Shown here: positions 54,552 through 64,000 of the stretch, piece after piece
Layout: each line of letters opens with the position of its first letter
Numbering within the stretch: position 1 is the stretch's first letter
Source: Paragorgia papillata
Taxonomy: Eukaryota; Cnidaria; Anthozoa; Scleralcyonacea; Coralliidae
Direction: 5' to 3'
Length of the DNA: 64,000 nucleotides
Assembly: GCA_035771165.1 (NCBI GenBank)
Contig: JAWNZC010000001.1
Location: forward strand, 6,017,501 to 6,081,500
Made by a program: the position numbers and the translations under genes
The notes under the pieces: generated by a model
Told to the model about the DNA's origin: nothing
The model's database searches: none
The model's input: only the letters and a program-made list of their open reading frames with translations

Positions 54552-54843
54552 AGGTGTTACTCCGCGTGACGAACCATACCGGACAAGTAGAGAAAACTCT
54601 ACTTGGTTGTTCTAAATCTAGATGTATAAAAACTAATGTCTCGATATTGAAGAAACTAGTATCTGTTTCGAAATATCAAATAACCCAAGTACCATCATTC
54701 GACCACCAGCTCCCAACTTGACCTGTAGCTCAGTCGGTGGAGCTTCGGACTAGTAAACCGAAGGTCGCGGGTTCGAATCCCAGCCGGGCCAAGTAGAGTT
54801 TTCTCTACTTGACCGGTGTGGTTCGTCACTCGGAGTAACACCT
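54552..54843. mobile_element. foldback MITE enclosing a tRNA-Thr-like unit
   Basis: Ends AGGTGTTACTCCGCGTGACG..GGACAAGTAGAGAAAACTCT and AGAGTTTTCTCTACTTGACC..CGTCACTCGGAGTAACACCT are inverted over about 55 bp. The 292-bp element contains the tRNA-like sequence at 54719-54791 hard against its right arm. The cargo-free relative is at 12433-12499. Confidence 0.85.
54719..54791 (+). tRNA. tRNA-Thr(AGT)-like sequence, probably a pseudogene
   Basis: A box TAGCTCAGTCGGTGGAGC and B box GGTTCGAATCC are intact. The D arm GCTC/GAGC pairs, and the anticodon loop reads CTAGTAA with AGT (Thr) on a TTCGG/CCGAA stem with an A-A closing mismatch. The acceptor stem and T stem have mismatches, so function is doubtful. 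It retains Pol III promoter boxes and sits inside a foldback element, so it is probably cargo rather than a host gene. Confidence 0.5.
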
Positions 54844-54968
54844 GATATCATATATATATATATATATATATAAAGTATAAAGTATAGTATATATATATAT
54901 ATTCAAACAAACAAAGTGTTGTTCGCGAAATGCCGAAAAGTGCTCAATACCGTAAGGATAGAGCGAAT

Positions 54969-55102
54969 ATACTATAAGTGGGCTTACCTCAAATGTTGAT
55001 GGTCGCTACTGTCACTGAGTTTCACGCTGGGCGATCTTCAGGCGGCTGCGTGAAACTGACAGTAGCGACCATCAACATTTGAGGTAAGCCCACTTATAGT
55101 AT
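54969..55102. mobile_element. near-perfect 134-bp palindrome
   Basis: TACTATAAGTGGGCTTACCT..GTCGCTACTGTCA and TGACAGTAGCGAC..AGGTAAGCCCACTTATAGTA pair. The inner GTTTCACGC/GCGTGAAAC also pairs around a short loop. Flanked by TA-rich DNA on both sides. Confidence 0.85.
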
Positions 55103-55599
55103 ATATATATAATATATATATATAGGTTCAAACTGCCGGGGGAACTTGCCAGGATTGCGTAGGATGGCGTAGGACATTGCGTGGAATCAAGATGCGCGAG
55201 GCGACATGCGGGAGGACATAAACTTCAAAAGTTCCGACGCGAGTTGGACTCCGGCATGGCTGTATATTGGAGAGCTGACTATATCAAAATATAGAATCAG
55301 GAAAATGTCTTACTGACTGTAATCTTGATCTTGATCTAAAAATTCTTGCTGGATAGATCTTCAAAAATATTTTTATATAACCTCGCACGTACTGAACTAC
55401 TTACTGCATGCACAAAATGTCTTGGCAAAACCTTTTCAATAGTTTGCTTAACACAACGTGCTATGGACTGAACGTGTTATTTAATTACTCTGACTGAAGC
55501 ATACTAAAATCCCCGGCCACAGTTTACCCACCTTTTTGCTTTGCTGGCCTATGTCTATGAAGCTCTCTATACTTTTTTTACACACTCTGATATACAATA
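55103..55599. other. intergenic stretch, no feature recognised
   Basis: No ORF, RNA or long repeat visible. Confidence 0.45.
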
Positions 55600-55812
55600 G
55601 ACCTTATTCAAAAACTCATTAATAATTCATGAGGAAAACACAAAGGAAATCAGTACCATGTCCGTGGTTTTATACCTGATAAAGAAACCTCCTGATTTAC
55701 ATAAACTTTAGCTTTGATTTTCTCGGCTTAGACAACGTTATTTTTCAAACTTAATATACGCCAATGAACTTACCAAATGGGTCGTTTTTGAAGCTATTTA
55801 AAACATTCGCGG
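55600..55812. repeat. CTCATTAATAATTCATGAGG-type repeat, forward copy
   Basis: AAAACTCATTAATAATTCAT..GGAAAACACAAAGG, then TTACATAAACTTTAGCTTTG, ATTTTCTCGGCTTAGACAAC and TGAACTTACCAAATGGGTCG. Its reverse complement occurs at 57835-58345, split by another element. Confidence 0.75.
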
Positions 55813-55900
55813 CTATCGCCTCGTGTTAGTTTAAATCTGATAAAACACTGCTGCTCATGTTTTAAATATTACTTCATAAATGGCCCACGATTTAAAATCC

Positions 55901-56009
55901 TTTTATGTGCATATAAATTAGCCCCTCTGACCTCGTTTTAGAGTGAAGATTCTTTTGAATTTCGCACACGAAAACGAGTTCAGAGAGGCTAATTTATATG
56001 CACATAAAA
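55901..56009. mobile_element. 109-bp palindrome, TTTTATGTGCATATAAATTA arms
   Basis: Left TTTTATGTGCATATAAATTA..GCCCCTCTGACCTCGTTTT; right AAAACGAGTTCAGAGAGGC..TAATTTATATGCACATAAAA. Spacer about 30 bp. Confidence 0.85.
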
Positions 56010-56269
56010 GAATATTAATTCCACGGCCATATATGATCTATAATATTTCTTACAATTATTCAACATTGAAAAAGAAACAGGAGAAAGAACTTCCATATAT
56101 ATATAAATGTCCTACACGAGTCCAAAGGGAAGGACGAGAGATGTTCAACTAATTGAAGTCCGTTCAGCAAGTAGCTGTTAATATAGCTACATTAAAAAGT
56201 TGACTTTTCAAATTAAGATACAGATAAAAAATCTTAAACTCTAGATCTATATATTTAAAGTGAGTTGTA

Positions 56270-56392
56270 TGACTTACTCTTTGTCTCTTTGCGGTGAAAT
56301 CTTCTTCAAAATCGTCTACCCTCTTCTTGCTGAACAGTATGCAACGTGCGTGTTTCTTCGAAGCAAAACTAGCTTTTATATACACGGTATGC
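56270..56392 (-). promoter_or_regulatory. possible TATA promoter and first exon with donor (-)
   Basis: On the minus strand GTGTATATAAAAGC (about 56372-56386) is a good TATA box. About 95 bp downstream lies GAGACAAAGA followed by GTAAGTCATA, a strong donor at about 56273. The DNA between lacks an ATG and could be an untranslated exon. Its acceptor is unknown. Confidence 0.3.
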
Positions 56393-56559
56393 GTCATATC
56401 GTTTGTTTTTCAAGAATGTATATATGCGTTTTGTTTACATAGACAGGGGTTGGTCTTCCTGTAGCGTAAACGCATAATGGTCGTAGACGGTCAGGTACCA
56501 ATCGTTTTTGATATGTGGGTGGACGTTTGCCATTTTGGGTTACACTTTAATTAAAAAAT

Positions 56560-57440
56560 TGCGGCGAGTTTCGCTTAGTTTTAATGGTTTCTGGTACGTA
56601 TAGGAAATTTCTGTTTTCTTAGCGATTATTATCGTACTTTTTGATACGATTCAAAATATGAATACTTGTCTTAAACGAAGATGGAAATCGTGGCTGGAAT
56701 GTTTAGAAGAGAGTGTTAATTAGCTGCAATAACTGGAGGTCTAAGATTAAGGACTGAAATTTATTATAGCTTATAACGATGAATATAGTTTGCTGTTTAT
56801 CATGCATAGAGCTAGTCAATAGAATTGTCTGGCATTAGCCAGTTTCACTTAGTTTTATTGTTTTAATTGTCTCGGGACTCGGATACGTAGGAAATTTCTG
56901 TTTTCTTTGCGATTATTATCGTACTTTTTTATACAATTCCAATATTGAATGAAATCTTGGCTGAAATACTTAAAAGAATGTTAATTAGCTGCAATAAACT
57001 TAGAGGTCTAAAATTAAGGACTGAAATTTATTATAGCTTAACGATGGATAGTTTGCTGTTTGTCTTAACATTTCTAAACACGTACTATATTTATTTCAGT
57101 TGCTCATCTTTGTCTGGGGTTGAACACAGAATTGAAGAAAATTGTCTGACATTAGCCAGTTTTACTTAGTTTTAATTGTCTACTTCATGCCCTTGAAATG
57201 AACGCGAGGATAGAAATATTGGCCGAAATACTTAAAAGAATGTTAATTAATTAGTGGTCTAATTCGTCTAAAATTAAGGACAGAAACTTATAGCTTAACG
57301 ATGAATGTACAATTTTCTCTTTGTCAATGTGTTAACCTTTTTAAACATGTCCTCCTTGCCGAAATTATATTTTTCATTTGTTTCAATTGCTTATGTCTGT
57401 GGCTGTCCACCGGCGAGAAGTGAATATAAAATTGTCTGGC
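56560..57440. repeat. three imperfect direct repeats of about 280 bp
   Basis: Shared blocks: TGTTAATTAGCTGCAATAA, GGTCTAAAATTAAGGACTGA, ATTTATTATAGCTTA-ACGATG, and GTCTGGCATTAGCCAGTTT plus ACTTAGTTTTA. Starts at about 56560, 56840 and 57130, the third more diverged. The ends carry CTGGCATTAGCCAG motifs. Confidence 0.75.
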
Positions 57441-57981
57441 AATATTAAATACTGAGACATGCATGCAGCTATAGAGCGCTTATCATGCGGCCAGGAAAGA
57501 ATTAAAGGATTTTATTTAGAAGAAGTCCAGAATCTTGTCATCCATCCATACATATACATGCATACATACATGCATGCATGCCTGATGATTAGAAAGATAT
57601 GTATAGTGAGTGATAAGTCATTTGGCGTAGGACTAGAAACTTCCTATATAGTTCACACAGGTCATCGAACTTGTGTATTTATTTTTCTTTCTTTTCTCTA
57701 ATCGAGCTTTCCCTTGCAGTTTATCAGTATTTTCGCATGTATATATAGTACACTGAGGAGTGGCCGTTCTGTATCGGGGTATACAGACACGAGGCGAAGC
57801 CGAATGCCTGTATCTCGATACAAACGGACACGAATTCTGTAAATTACTTCTAAAACGATCTATTTGGTAAGTTCATTGGCGTAGTAATTTTTCTAAAAAA
57901 AAACGTTGTCTAAGTCGAGAAAATCAAAGCTAAAGTTTATGTAAGTCAAGAGGAATTTATATCATATATAGACCGTCATTA

Positions 57982-58292
57982 TATAGTCAGTTTCAGCTTG
58001 CTTTTGAAATTCGTTTGTCAACATTCGTTGCAAGGTTGGGAACTTGGTACGAAAGTTCGTTGTGAAGTTCGAATTTAATAAGCTTTGAACTGAATTCCTT
58101 TGGTAAAATCACGGAGAAGAAGATTATTTGTTGTATAGAATATAATAATATAGATACTTGGTTAAGCAGAAACAAATTGCCGACTTAAATTTGTATCTAC
58201 CTCGCAACGTAGTTCGGAACATTGCAACGTAAGTTCGGAATGTTCATTTCAATTATACGTATCGCATTTCAAAAGCAAGCTGAAACGGACTA
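57982..58292. mobile_element. MITE, TATAGTCAGTTTCAGCTTGC ends, nested in another repeat
   Basis: TATAGTCAGTTTCAGCTTGC-TTTTGAAAT and ATTTCAAAA-GCAAGCTGAAACGGACTATA are inverted. The interior has GTTCGTT/AAGTTCGAA words. It splits a reverse copy of the 55600-55812 repeat into 57835-57960 and 58300-58345. Confidence 0.82.
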
Positions 58293-58345
58293 TAAACATG
58301 GATTTTCTTTGTGTTTTCCTCATGAATTATTAATGAGTTTTAGAA

Positions 58346-59073
58346 ATGTAATATACTGACTGCAAAGTTCTGGTAAGTACTGTCTTGTTATACAGAATGA
58401 GATGGCGGAAATAGATTTCTTGACTAACATGACGTCGTATCGGTCACAAAGCTTCAGAGATATTAATGCTATACTAATCTATACCTTTGGGTGTATCAGT
58501 CTTAAGTTTGACGGCGGTGTTTTACCTGTTCAGTAAGTCTATTTTGGCTTGGCGGCCAGGAAAAGGATTTTCTCGACCAGCCATTTTCTTTGGCAAACTT
58601 TTGTTTCTCTTAAATGCAAGGAAAACCAAAGGAAATCCACATAACGAAGCAACGAAATATTAACAACTTAACGGAAAAAACAATCCCTTCGCTTGTTCAG
58701 ATTTCAGAGTGTATTTCTGAACGTTTCTCTGGCGCCTCGTTCCTGTTCTAATGCAGTAACTAGATTTCAACAATGCAATTAAGTTAATTTGCACCTAATC
58801 TTTATAAAAGCGTATACTCCTAACTGGCTGTTGTCACTCTAAACTTTAGAATAAACGCCTACCAGTATAGCTGCGGCAGGTATCACCCATCTGAACCGTC
58901 ATGTCTCGGTTCAGACAGACCAAGGGCAATGGCAAGGTCAAGGTCATTGACGTCTTGTTCTTATGTGTCAAGCTCAAAAATCAATCTTTCTGTGTGACTA
59001 ATCTGACGATAATAATCGTGGGCTAATTAAATTGATTTACCAGACGAAAATCGTAGTCACAAGATAAAGTAGT
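58346..59073. other. intergenic; TATA-like box at about 58800
   Basis: CTTTATAAAAGCG at 58799-58811 on the plus strand is a good TATA box, followed about 30 bp later by GTTGTCACTCT and a CGGCAG/GTATCA donor-like site at about 58879. A 41-codon ORF starts at about 58902 (MSRFRQTKGNGKVKVID). No domain is recognised; a small transcript is possible but unproven. Confidence 0.25.
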
Positions 59074-59287
59074 ATAACAGATGTTTGGTGGACGTTCGTC
59101 AAGCTCAATTTCGCAGAAAAGATTTCGTAATTCTGAGCCACAGACAGGGTTCGAACCTGCAACTATCTAACGACCGGTTAGACGCTCTAAACATTGGGCC
59201 GCTGAGGCTCAGATGGAGAGCTAAGTATAGCGTTTGACTTTTCTGAGTAATTGAGCTTGATGAACGTCCACCAAACGTCTGTTAGAT
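59074..59287. mobile_element. foldback MITE enclosing a second tRNA-like unit
   Basis: ATAACAGATGTTTGGTGGAC-GTTCGTCAAGCTCAATT and AATTGAGCTTGATGAAC-GTCCACCAAACGTCTGTTA are inverted. Between them is a minus-strand tRNA-like sequence. The arms share nothing with the element at 54552-54843. Confidence 0.85.
59132..59213 (-). tRNA. tRNA-like pseudogene or tRNA-derived SINE head
   Basis: Minus strand: TGAGCCTCAGCGGCCCAATG with GTTTAGAGCGTC, then TCTAACCGGTCGTTAGA (anticodon arm), B box GCAGGTTCGAACCCTGT, and GTGGCTCA pairing with TGAGCCTC. Position 33 is C rather than U, and the anticodon GGT is only nominal. Like SINE-associated tRNA relics, it should still attract Pol III factors but is unlikely to be charged. 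Confidence 0.55.
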
Positions 59288-59297
59288 TACACCAGGG

Positions 59298-59465
59298 ACG
59301 TATAGCCAGGATTTTGAAAGGGGAGGAGTGAAACATCTTGGGGGGGTCCGGGGGCATGCCCGCCCGAAAAATTTTGAAATCTAGAGTCTCTAAAATGGCA
59401 TTTCCTGCATTTTGGGAGAAGATTTTACACAATTCTGAAAGTTTGAAAAGTCATAAAATGACTGT
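59298..59465. repeat. interspersed repeat, GTATAGCCAGGATTTTGAAA type
   Basis: Same family as 32216-32350: CATGCCCGCC, AATTTTGAAATCTAGAGTC, AAAATGGCATTTCCTGCATT, GAGAAGATTTTACAC. It begins directly after the tRNA-bearing MITE. Confidence 0.7.
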
Positions 59466-59634
59466 ATTACACCAAGCTCGCAAAAGTACCTGCAAGTACC
59501 TACATGCAACTACATGTATACGTACAACTTATCATATCACTTTAACTACATCTCATATGAATTTTCAACCTAATATATATATATATATTTTTCTAAAATT
59601 CATTAATTATAAATATTACATATATATACAGCAT

Positions 59635-61095
59635 GCATGAACAATGTTGAGCTGACCAGCATGAACAATGTTGAGCTGACCAGCATGAACAATGTTGAGC
59701 TGACCAAACATGAACAATGTTCAGCTGACCAGCATGAACAACGTTGTGTTGAGCAGCATGAACAATGTTGAGCTGACCAGCATGAACAATGTTCAGCTGA
59801 CCAGCATGAACAATGTTGAGCTTACCAGCATGAACAATGTTGAGCTGACCAGCATGAACAATGTTGAGTTGACCAGAATGAACAATGTTGAGCTGACCAG
59901 CATGAACAATGTTGAGTTGAGCAGCATGAACAATGTTGAGCTGACTAGCATGAACAATCGGTTGTGTTGAGCAGCATGAACAATGTTCAGCTGACCAGCA
60001 TGAACAATGTTGAGCTGACCAACATGAACAATGTTCAGCTGACCAGCATGAACAATTTTAAGCTGACTAGCATGAACAATGTTGAGCTGACTAGCATGAA
60101 CAATGGTGAGCTGACCAGCATGAACAATGTTGTGTTGAGCAGCATGGACAATGTTGTGTTGACCAGCATGAACAATGTTGAGCTGACTAGATGAACAATG
60201 TTGAGCTGACCAGCATGAACAATGTTGAGCTGACCAGCATGAACAATGCTGTGTTGACCAGCATGAACAATGTTGAGCTGACCAGCATGAACAATGCTGT
60301 GTTGACCAGCATGAACAATGTTGAGCTGACCAGCATGAACAATGTTGAGCTGACTAGATGAACAATGTTGTGTTGACCAGCATGAACAATGTTGTGTTGA
60401 CCAGCATGAACAATGTTGTGTTGACCAGCATGAACAATGTTGAGCTGACCAGCATGAACAATGTTGAGCTGACCAGCATGAACAATGTTGAGCTGACCAG
60501 CATGAACAATGTTGAGCTGACTAGATGAACAATGTTGAGCTGACCAGCATGAACAATGTTGAGCTGACCAGCATGGACAATGTTGTGTTGACCAGCATGA
60601 ACAATGTTGTGTTGACCAGCATGAACAATGTTGTGTTGACCAGCATGAACAATGTTGTGCTGACCAGCATGAACAATGTTGAGCTGACTAGCATGAACAA
60701 TGTTGAGCTGACCAGCATGAACAATGTTGAGCTGACCAGCATGGACAATGTTGTGTTGACCAGCATGAACAATGTTGAGCTGACTAGCATGAACAATGTT
60801 GAGCTGACCAATATGAACAATGTTGAGCTGACTAGCATGAACAATGTTGTGTTGACCAGCATGAACAATGTTGAGCTGACCAGCATGAACAATGTTGTGT
60901 TGACCAGCATGAACAATGTTGTGTTGACCAGCATGAACAATGTTGAGCTGACCAATATGAACAATGTTGACCTGACTAGCATGAACAATGTTGACCTGAC
61001 TAGCATGAACAATGTTGAGCTGGCCAGCATGAAAAATGTTGAGCTGACTAGAACGAACATTGTTGAGCTGCATGGCCACCATGAACAATTTTGAG
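59635..61095. repeat. 24-bp minisatellite, about 60 units
   Basis: Units begin ATGAACAATGTTGAGC and end TGACCAGC (24 bp), with G/T and C/T variants (GTTGTGTTGACC, ACTAGC). Occasional units lose or gain 3 bp (CTAGATGAACAATG), so frame is mostly kept. The plus strand reads MNNVELTS per unit, and minus-strand frames are open too. No start context, splice site or domain supports translation. Confidence 0.95.
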
Positions 61096-61213
61096 CTGGT
61101 GCTTGATGCTTCCAAAATTACTATACAACCTTGCAGAAATAAATTGTGCAAATTAAATTCTGTGATAAGAGTGATGCTTACAAATATTTCGATTCAGAAG
61201 ATCTTTTGATAAC

Positions 61214-61214
<1 letters not shown>

Positions 61215-61266
<52 letters not shown>

Positions 61267-61480
61267 CAATTCAATTAATTCATCTATCCATCCATCCCTT
61301 TCCATCCCATTTTATCCTATTCCTTTCCATATTCCATCCCCTTCCATTCAATCCCATTCCATTTTATCCCTCTATCCAGGCATCTACCCAACCAGCCCAT
61401 TCCATTTTAATCCATCTCATCTTATTCCATCTCATCTTATTCCATCTCATCCCATCAATCTATCTATCCATCCATCCTAT
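61215..61480. repeat. AATC microsatellite and CCATT/CATC-rich tract
   Basis: Twelve AATC units, then degenerate CCATCC and CCATTCCATTTTA runs downstream of the minus-strand E2-like gene. Confidence 0.9.
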
Positions 61481-61577
61481 CTCATCATGCTCAGTCAGTC
61501 ACTCAGCTATCCATCATAGCAAGTTAAACATGCATGGTGCACTGCTTTTTGTCTGTTCTAGCTGCTTTATATTATCA

Positions 61578-62516
61578 TTAGTTACTGCTTTGAATACGCT
61601 TATTAAGACACGACGCGAAATCTGGTACCCTGTTCACGATAAAATCATCATAAGCCTTCACCCAAATATCACCTTTGGTAAATACTTGACAAATAAGTTC
61701 ATTCCCTATCCAGTCCCCGGGTGAAAAGTGACAGATTGTAATCTTATCGTCCTTCTTTCCAAGAGTGTGAAATTCTTCGGAGTTTTCTGGCAAAAGCTGT
61801 TCATTTTCCCAGTGGCGAAGTATCTGAGGTGAAACTATGGCGAGAGTTGGGCATGCATTGGGGAAATCAGGTGGTAAATATAGGCGAAGGGTGTACGAAT
61901 TGTCGTTCTCAGTCTCTATTTGAACGTCGACTGTTCGATTGTCGCTCCATTCTACCCGTCCTGGATAAAAAAGCTCCAATGTTTCTTTCTCGTGGACCAA
62001 GCGTTCCACTTGCTGAGGCGACCAAGAAAAACTAGAAGCCGAAAATGAAGGATCACTAGATTGCAAATACCTTCGCAGATAGTAGTCTAAGTTCTCTCCT
62101 GTCTCTAAATGACCTTCATAAGCCTCAATCCATATTCTTCCCTTCACAAACACTTGGTAAAGCCAGTAGCCATTGTGCCAATCTAGTGGGTGATAATGGC
62201 ATATGGTCGGCGGAAACCCTTCATGGGACGCTAGTGTGTGAAACTCTTCGGAATTCTGCGGCAAAGCTTGACCATTTCGCTGGCAAATACGTCTCGGCAA
62301 AACTACAGCTAGCGTCGGACACGAATTTGGGAAGTCGTCTGGAAGATAAAGGCGTAAAACGTAGTTTCTGTTGCTGTTGCTTACCATATCGACTTCGACT
62401 TTCGTTTTCGTTTTCGAAGCTGGGTCGATCCATCGTACTTTATGAGGGAAGTGCTTTTGTAGTTCGCTTCTTTCTTTCACGAGGCGACGAGTGCGATGTG
62501 TTGGCCCACTCGACAT
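61578..62516 (-). CDS. tandem E2-like (UBC-fold) protein, intronless
   Basis: 312 residues, ATG at 62516. Two homologous halves (about 10-150 and 171-310) share RLV-x-E-x6-F-P, YxLRLYLPxDFPNxCPTLA, LPxNSEEFHTL, TICH with DW six or seven residues on, and QVFxKGxIW-x-xAY. The LPxDFPNxCPTLAxVxP block resembles the E2 core strand pair (YPFxPPxV). Cys106 and Cys262 in TICH fall where E2 enzymes have their catalytic Cys (G-x-I-C-L), with the later W also conserved, but the HPN box is absent. So it is either an atypical ubiquitin-like E2 or a non-catalytic UEV/RWD-like binding protein; the fold call is inference. No intron and no neighbour in the same pathway. A retrocopy or a recently arrived gene are possible explanations. 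Confidence 0.75.
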   Translation of the reverse strand: MSSGPTHRTRRLVKERSELQKHFPHKVRWIDPASKTKTKVEVDMVSNSNRNYVLRLYLPDDFPNSCPTLAVVLPRRICQRNGQALPQNSEEFHTLASHEGFPPTICHYHPLDWHNGYWLYQVFVKGRIWIEAYEGHLETGENLDYYLRRYLQSSDPSFSASSFSWSPQQVERLVHEKETLELFYPGRVEWSDNRTVDVQIETENDNSYTLRLYLPPDFPNACPTLAIVSPQILRHWENEQLLPENSEEFHTLGKKDDKITICHFSPGDWIGNELICQVFTKGDIWVKAYDDFIVNRVPDFASCLNKRIQSSN

Positions 62517-63447
62517 TTTATGACTTCAGTGATCAGTCCGAATTGCAATCGGTTCAAACGAAACCGGGTTCTTGAGAGATTGTATAGCGGCGACAATAAT
62601 GAATTCGTATTGCATAATTTTCCTAGAGAAAGACTGGTGTCGTATTCTTGGAAAATGTCCATGGTGTTGAATAAAGCAATTATATGGAAATTAGATACCT
62701 TTTGTTGTCCGGACCCTGGTGTCGCTTTTAACCCTTTCATACATGACATGGCATTTCGGCAGGACCTCTTCCTTTCATCAGTGTAGTCGTCTGGCGTTAG
62801 ACAGAGTGAAAACATAAAGTTGTTCCACAAGAATAATGCGAATGTGAAAGGGTGAATCAACAGTGTGTTTAATCCATTCATGCATGACTTTCCGAGAGGC
62901 ATGGACGTAGCCAGAGGGGGAGCGGTGAGAGCGGTCGCTCCCCCCCCCCCCCCTTTGCATGATGACATTTTTTTTTGAACACTCGTACCGTACTCACTGA
63001 CTGACTGTCAAACTTGATAATGCAAATGCACTGTTGTATGGTCTTCCTAAGGAAATGGTACCTTCCTTGGCTCCTAATCCAATCTCCGTATGTATCGCGC
63101 GCAAGTATTTTGTGACTTTTCAAACTTTCAGAATTGTGTAAAATCTTCTCCCAAAATGCAGGAAATGGCATTTTAGAGACTCTAGATTTTTCCTATCGAG
63201 CCACCTTAATCCTTTCATGCAAGGCTTTCCGAGGTCGGTCTTCCCTTGATGAGTACAATCGTCTGGTGTTAGAGTAAAAAGATAAAGTTGTCCCACGACC
63301 AGCGCTGGGTTTAGGACTGTGGAGGCCCCTGGGCGGGCACTGACCAGCACAATATATCAATTCTATTTCTGAATGTATGCTAAGTTACATAGCCAGAGGC
63401 TCGGGGAGAATGGGCAACCACTCCCCACGTCCAGCGACAATAAATAA
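62517..63447. other. intergenic, repeat fragments
   Basis: It holds GTCTGGCGTTAGACAGAG (62786) and GTCTGGTGTTAGAGTAAAA (63259), fragments of the CTGGCGTTAGCCAG family, and GACGTAGCCAGAGG (62905). A minus-strand copy of the GATTTTGAAAGG-type repeat lies at 63110-63190. No supported gene. Confidence 0.6.
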
Positions 63448-63865
63448 ATATTGTCTTGTCTTGTCTTGTCTTGTCTTGTCTTGTCTTGTCTTGTCTTGTC
63501 TTGTCCTTGTCCTTGTCCTTGTCCTTGTCCTTGTCCTTGTCCTTGTCCTTGTCCTTGTCCTTGTCCTTGTCCTTGTCCTTGTCCTTGTCCTTGTCCTTGT
63601 CCTTGTCCTTGTCCTTGTCCTTGTCCTTGTCCTTGTCCTTGTCCTTGTCCTTGTCCTTGTCCTTGTCCTTGTCCTTGTCCTTGTCCTTGTCCTTGTCCTT
63701 GTCCTTGTCCTTGTCCTTGTCCTTGTCCTTGTTCTTGTTCTTGTCAATTGTCTTGTCAATTGTCTTGTCAATTGTCTTGTCAATTGTCTTGTCAATTGTC
63801 TTGTCAATTGTCTTGTCAATTGTCTTGTCAATTGTCTTGTCAATTGTCTTGTCAATTGTCTTGTC
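63448..63865. repeat. three-stage repeat: TTGTC, CCTTGT, AATTGTCTTGTC
   Basis: A 5-bp TTGTC array (63452-63503) passes into a 6-bp CCTTGT array (to about 63730), a few TTCTTG units, then ten 12-bp AATTGTCTTGTC units. Each stage looks derived from the one before by a small change. ORFs are artefacts. Confidence 0.96.
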
Positions 63866-63914
63866 ATTCAGTCAAGGCAGAATAAAATTAGAATAATCCA
63901 AAGAAATAAGAGCA

Positions 63915-64000
63915 GCGTGCGTTTAAACAGAGAACGTTTCGAGCGAAGGGCCTTCGCTAGATTAGACTCCTACGTTCTCTGTTTCGGCAGTACATCTAAT
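63915..64000. mobile_element. GAAACGTT-type foldback element, cut by window end
   Basis: GCAGCGTGCGTTTAAACAGA..GAACGTTTCGAGCGAAGGGC, then CTACGTTCTCTGTTTCGGCA. Related to 14070-14312. Confidence 0.65.

Noticed and set aside
54719..54791. Working tRNA-Thr gene
   Set aside because: Mismatches in the acceptor and T stems and an A-A pair at the anticodon loop; embedded in a MITE. Kept as tRNA-like.
59635..61095. CRISPR-like array
   Set aside because: Units are contiguous with no unique spacers, and the genome is eukaryotic; it is a minisatellite.

Overview
The window is metazoan nuclear DNA: AT-rich, with introns bounded by GT..AG and with abundant microsatellites, minisatellites and short inverted-repeat transposons (MITEs). 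EGF/Sushi/Ig protein modules and the style of the short interspersed repeats suggest a marine invertebrate, most likely an anthozoan cnidarian. That placement is inference from style, not from a marker gene.

Layout. 1-6500: a possible 3' end of an upstream gene, tandem repeats, and an R2/NeSL-like non-LTR retrotransposon ORF on the minus strand sitting between two TTTC tracts. 6511-25452 (+): most of a large modular cell-surface protein, in order seven EGF exons, two Sushi exons, an EGF plus unknown domain, a 3.9-kb exon with coiled coil, cysteine-rich segment, RKKR site and two Ig domains, two GCC2/GCC3-type cysteine repeats, one transmembrane helix and a tail with NPVY, NPMY and NPLF. Its N-terminus was not found, and one exon carries a one-base surplus that breaks the frame. 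28222-33744 (-): complete mitochondrial elongation factor Tu (TUFM) in eight coding exons. 34442-37239 (+): complete two-exon mitochondrial phosphatidylserine decarboxylase (PISD), divergent from TUFM across about 700 bp. 40440-41548 (-): a two-exon gene for a small secreted six-cysteine protein. 61578-62516 (-): an intronless gene for a protein with two E2-like (UBC-fold) repeats. Between about 41.6 and 61.5 kb I see almost only repeats.

Repeats dominate. At least fifteen foldback or MITE-like elements are visible. Several have TAA/TTA flanks (PIF/Harbinger style) and one family has TA flanks. Two unrelated foldback elements each enclose a tRNA-like Pol III unit, and a 1-kb TAA-flanked element encloses a 5S-rRNA-derived SINE plus another MITE. 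Two insertions can be read against their own empty sites, because they landed inside locally repeated DNA. The recognised genes do not form one pathway: TUFM and PISD both serve mitochondria and may share a promoter region, and the others look independent.
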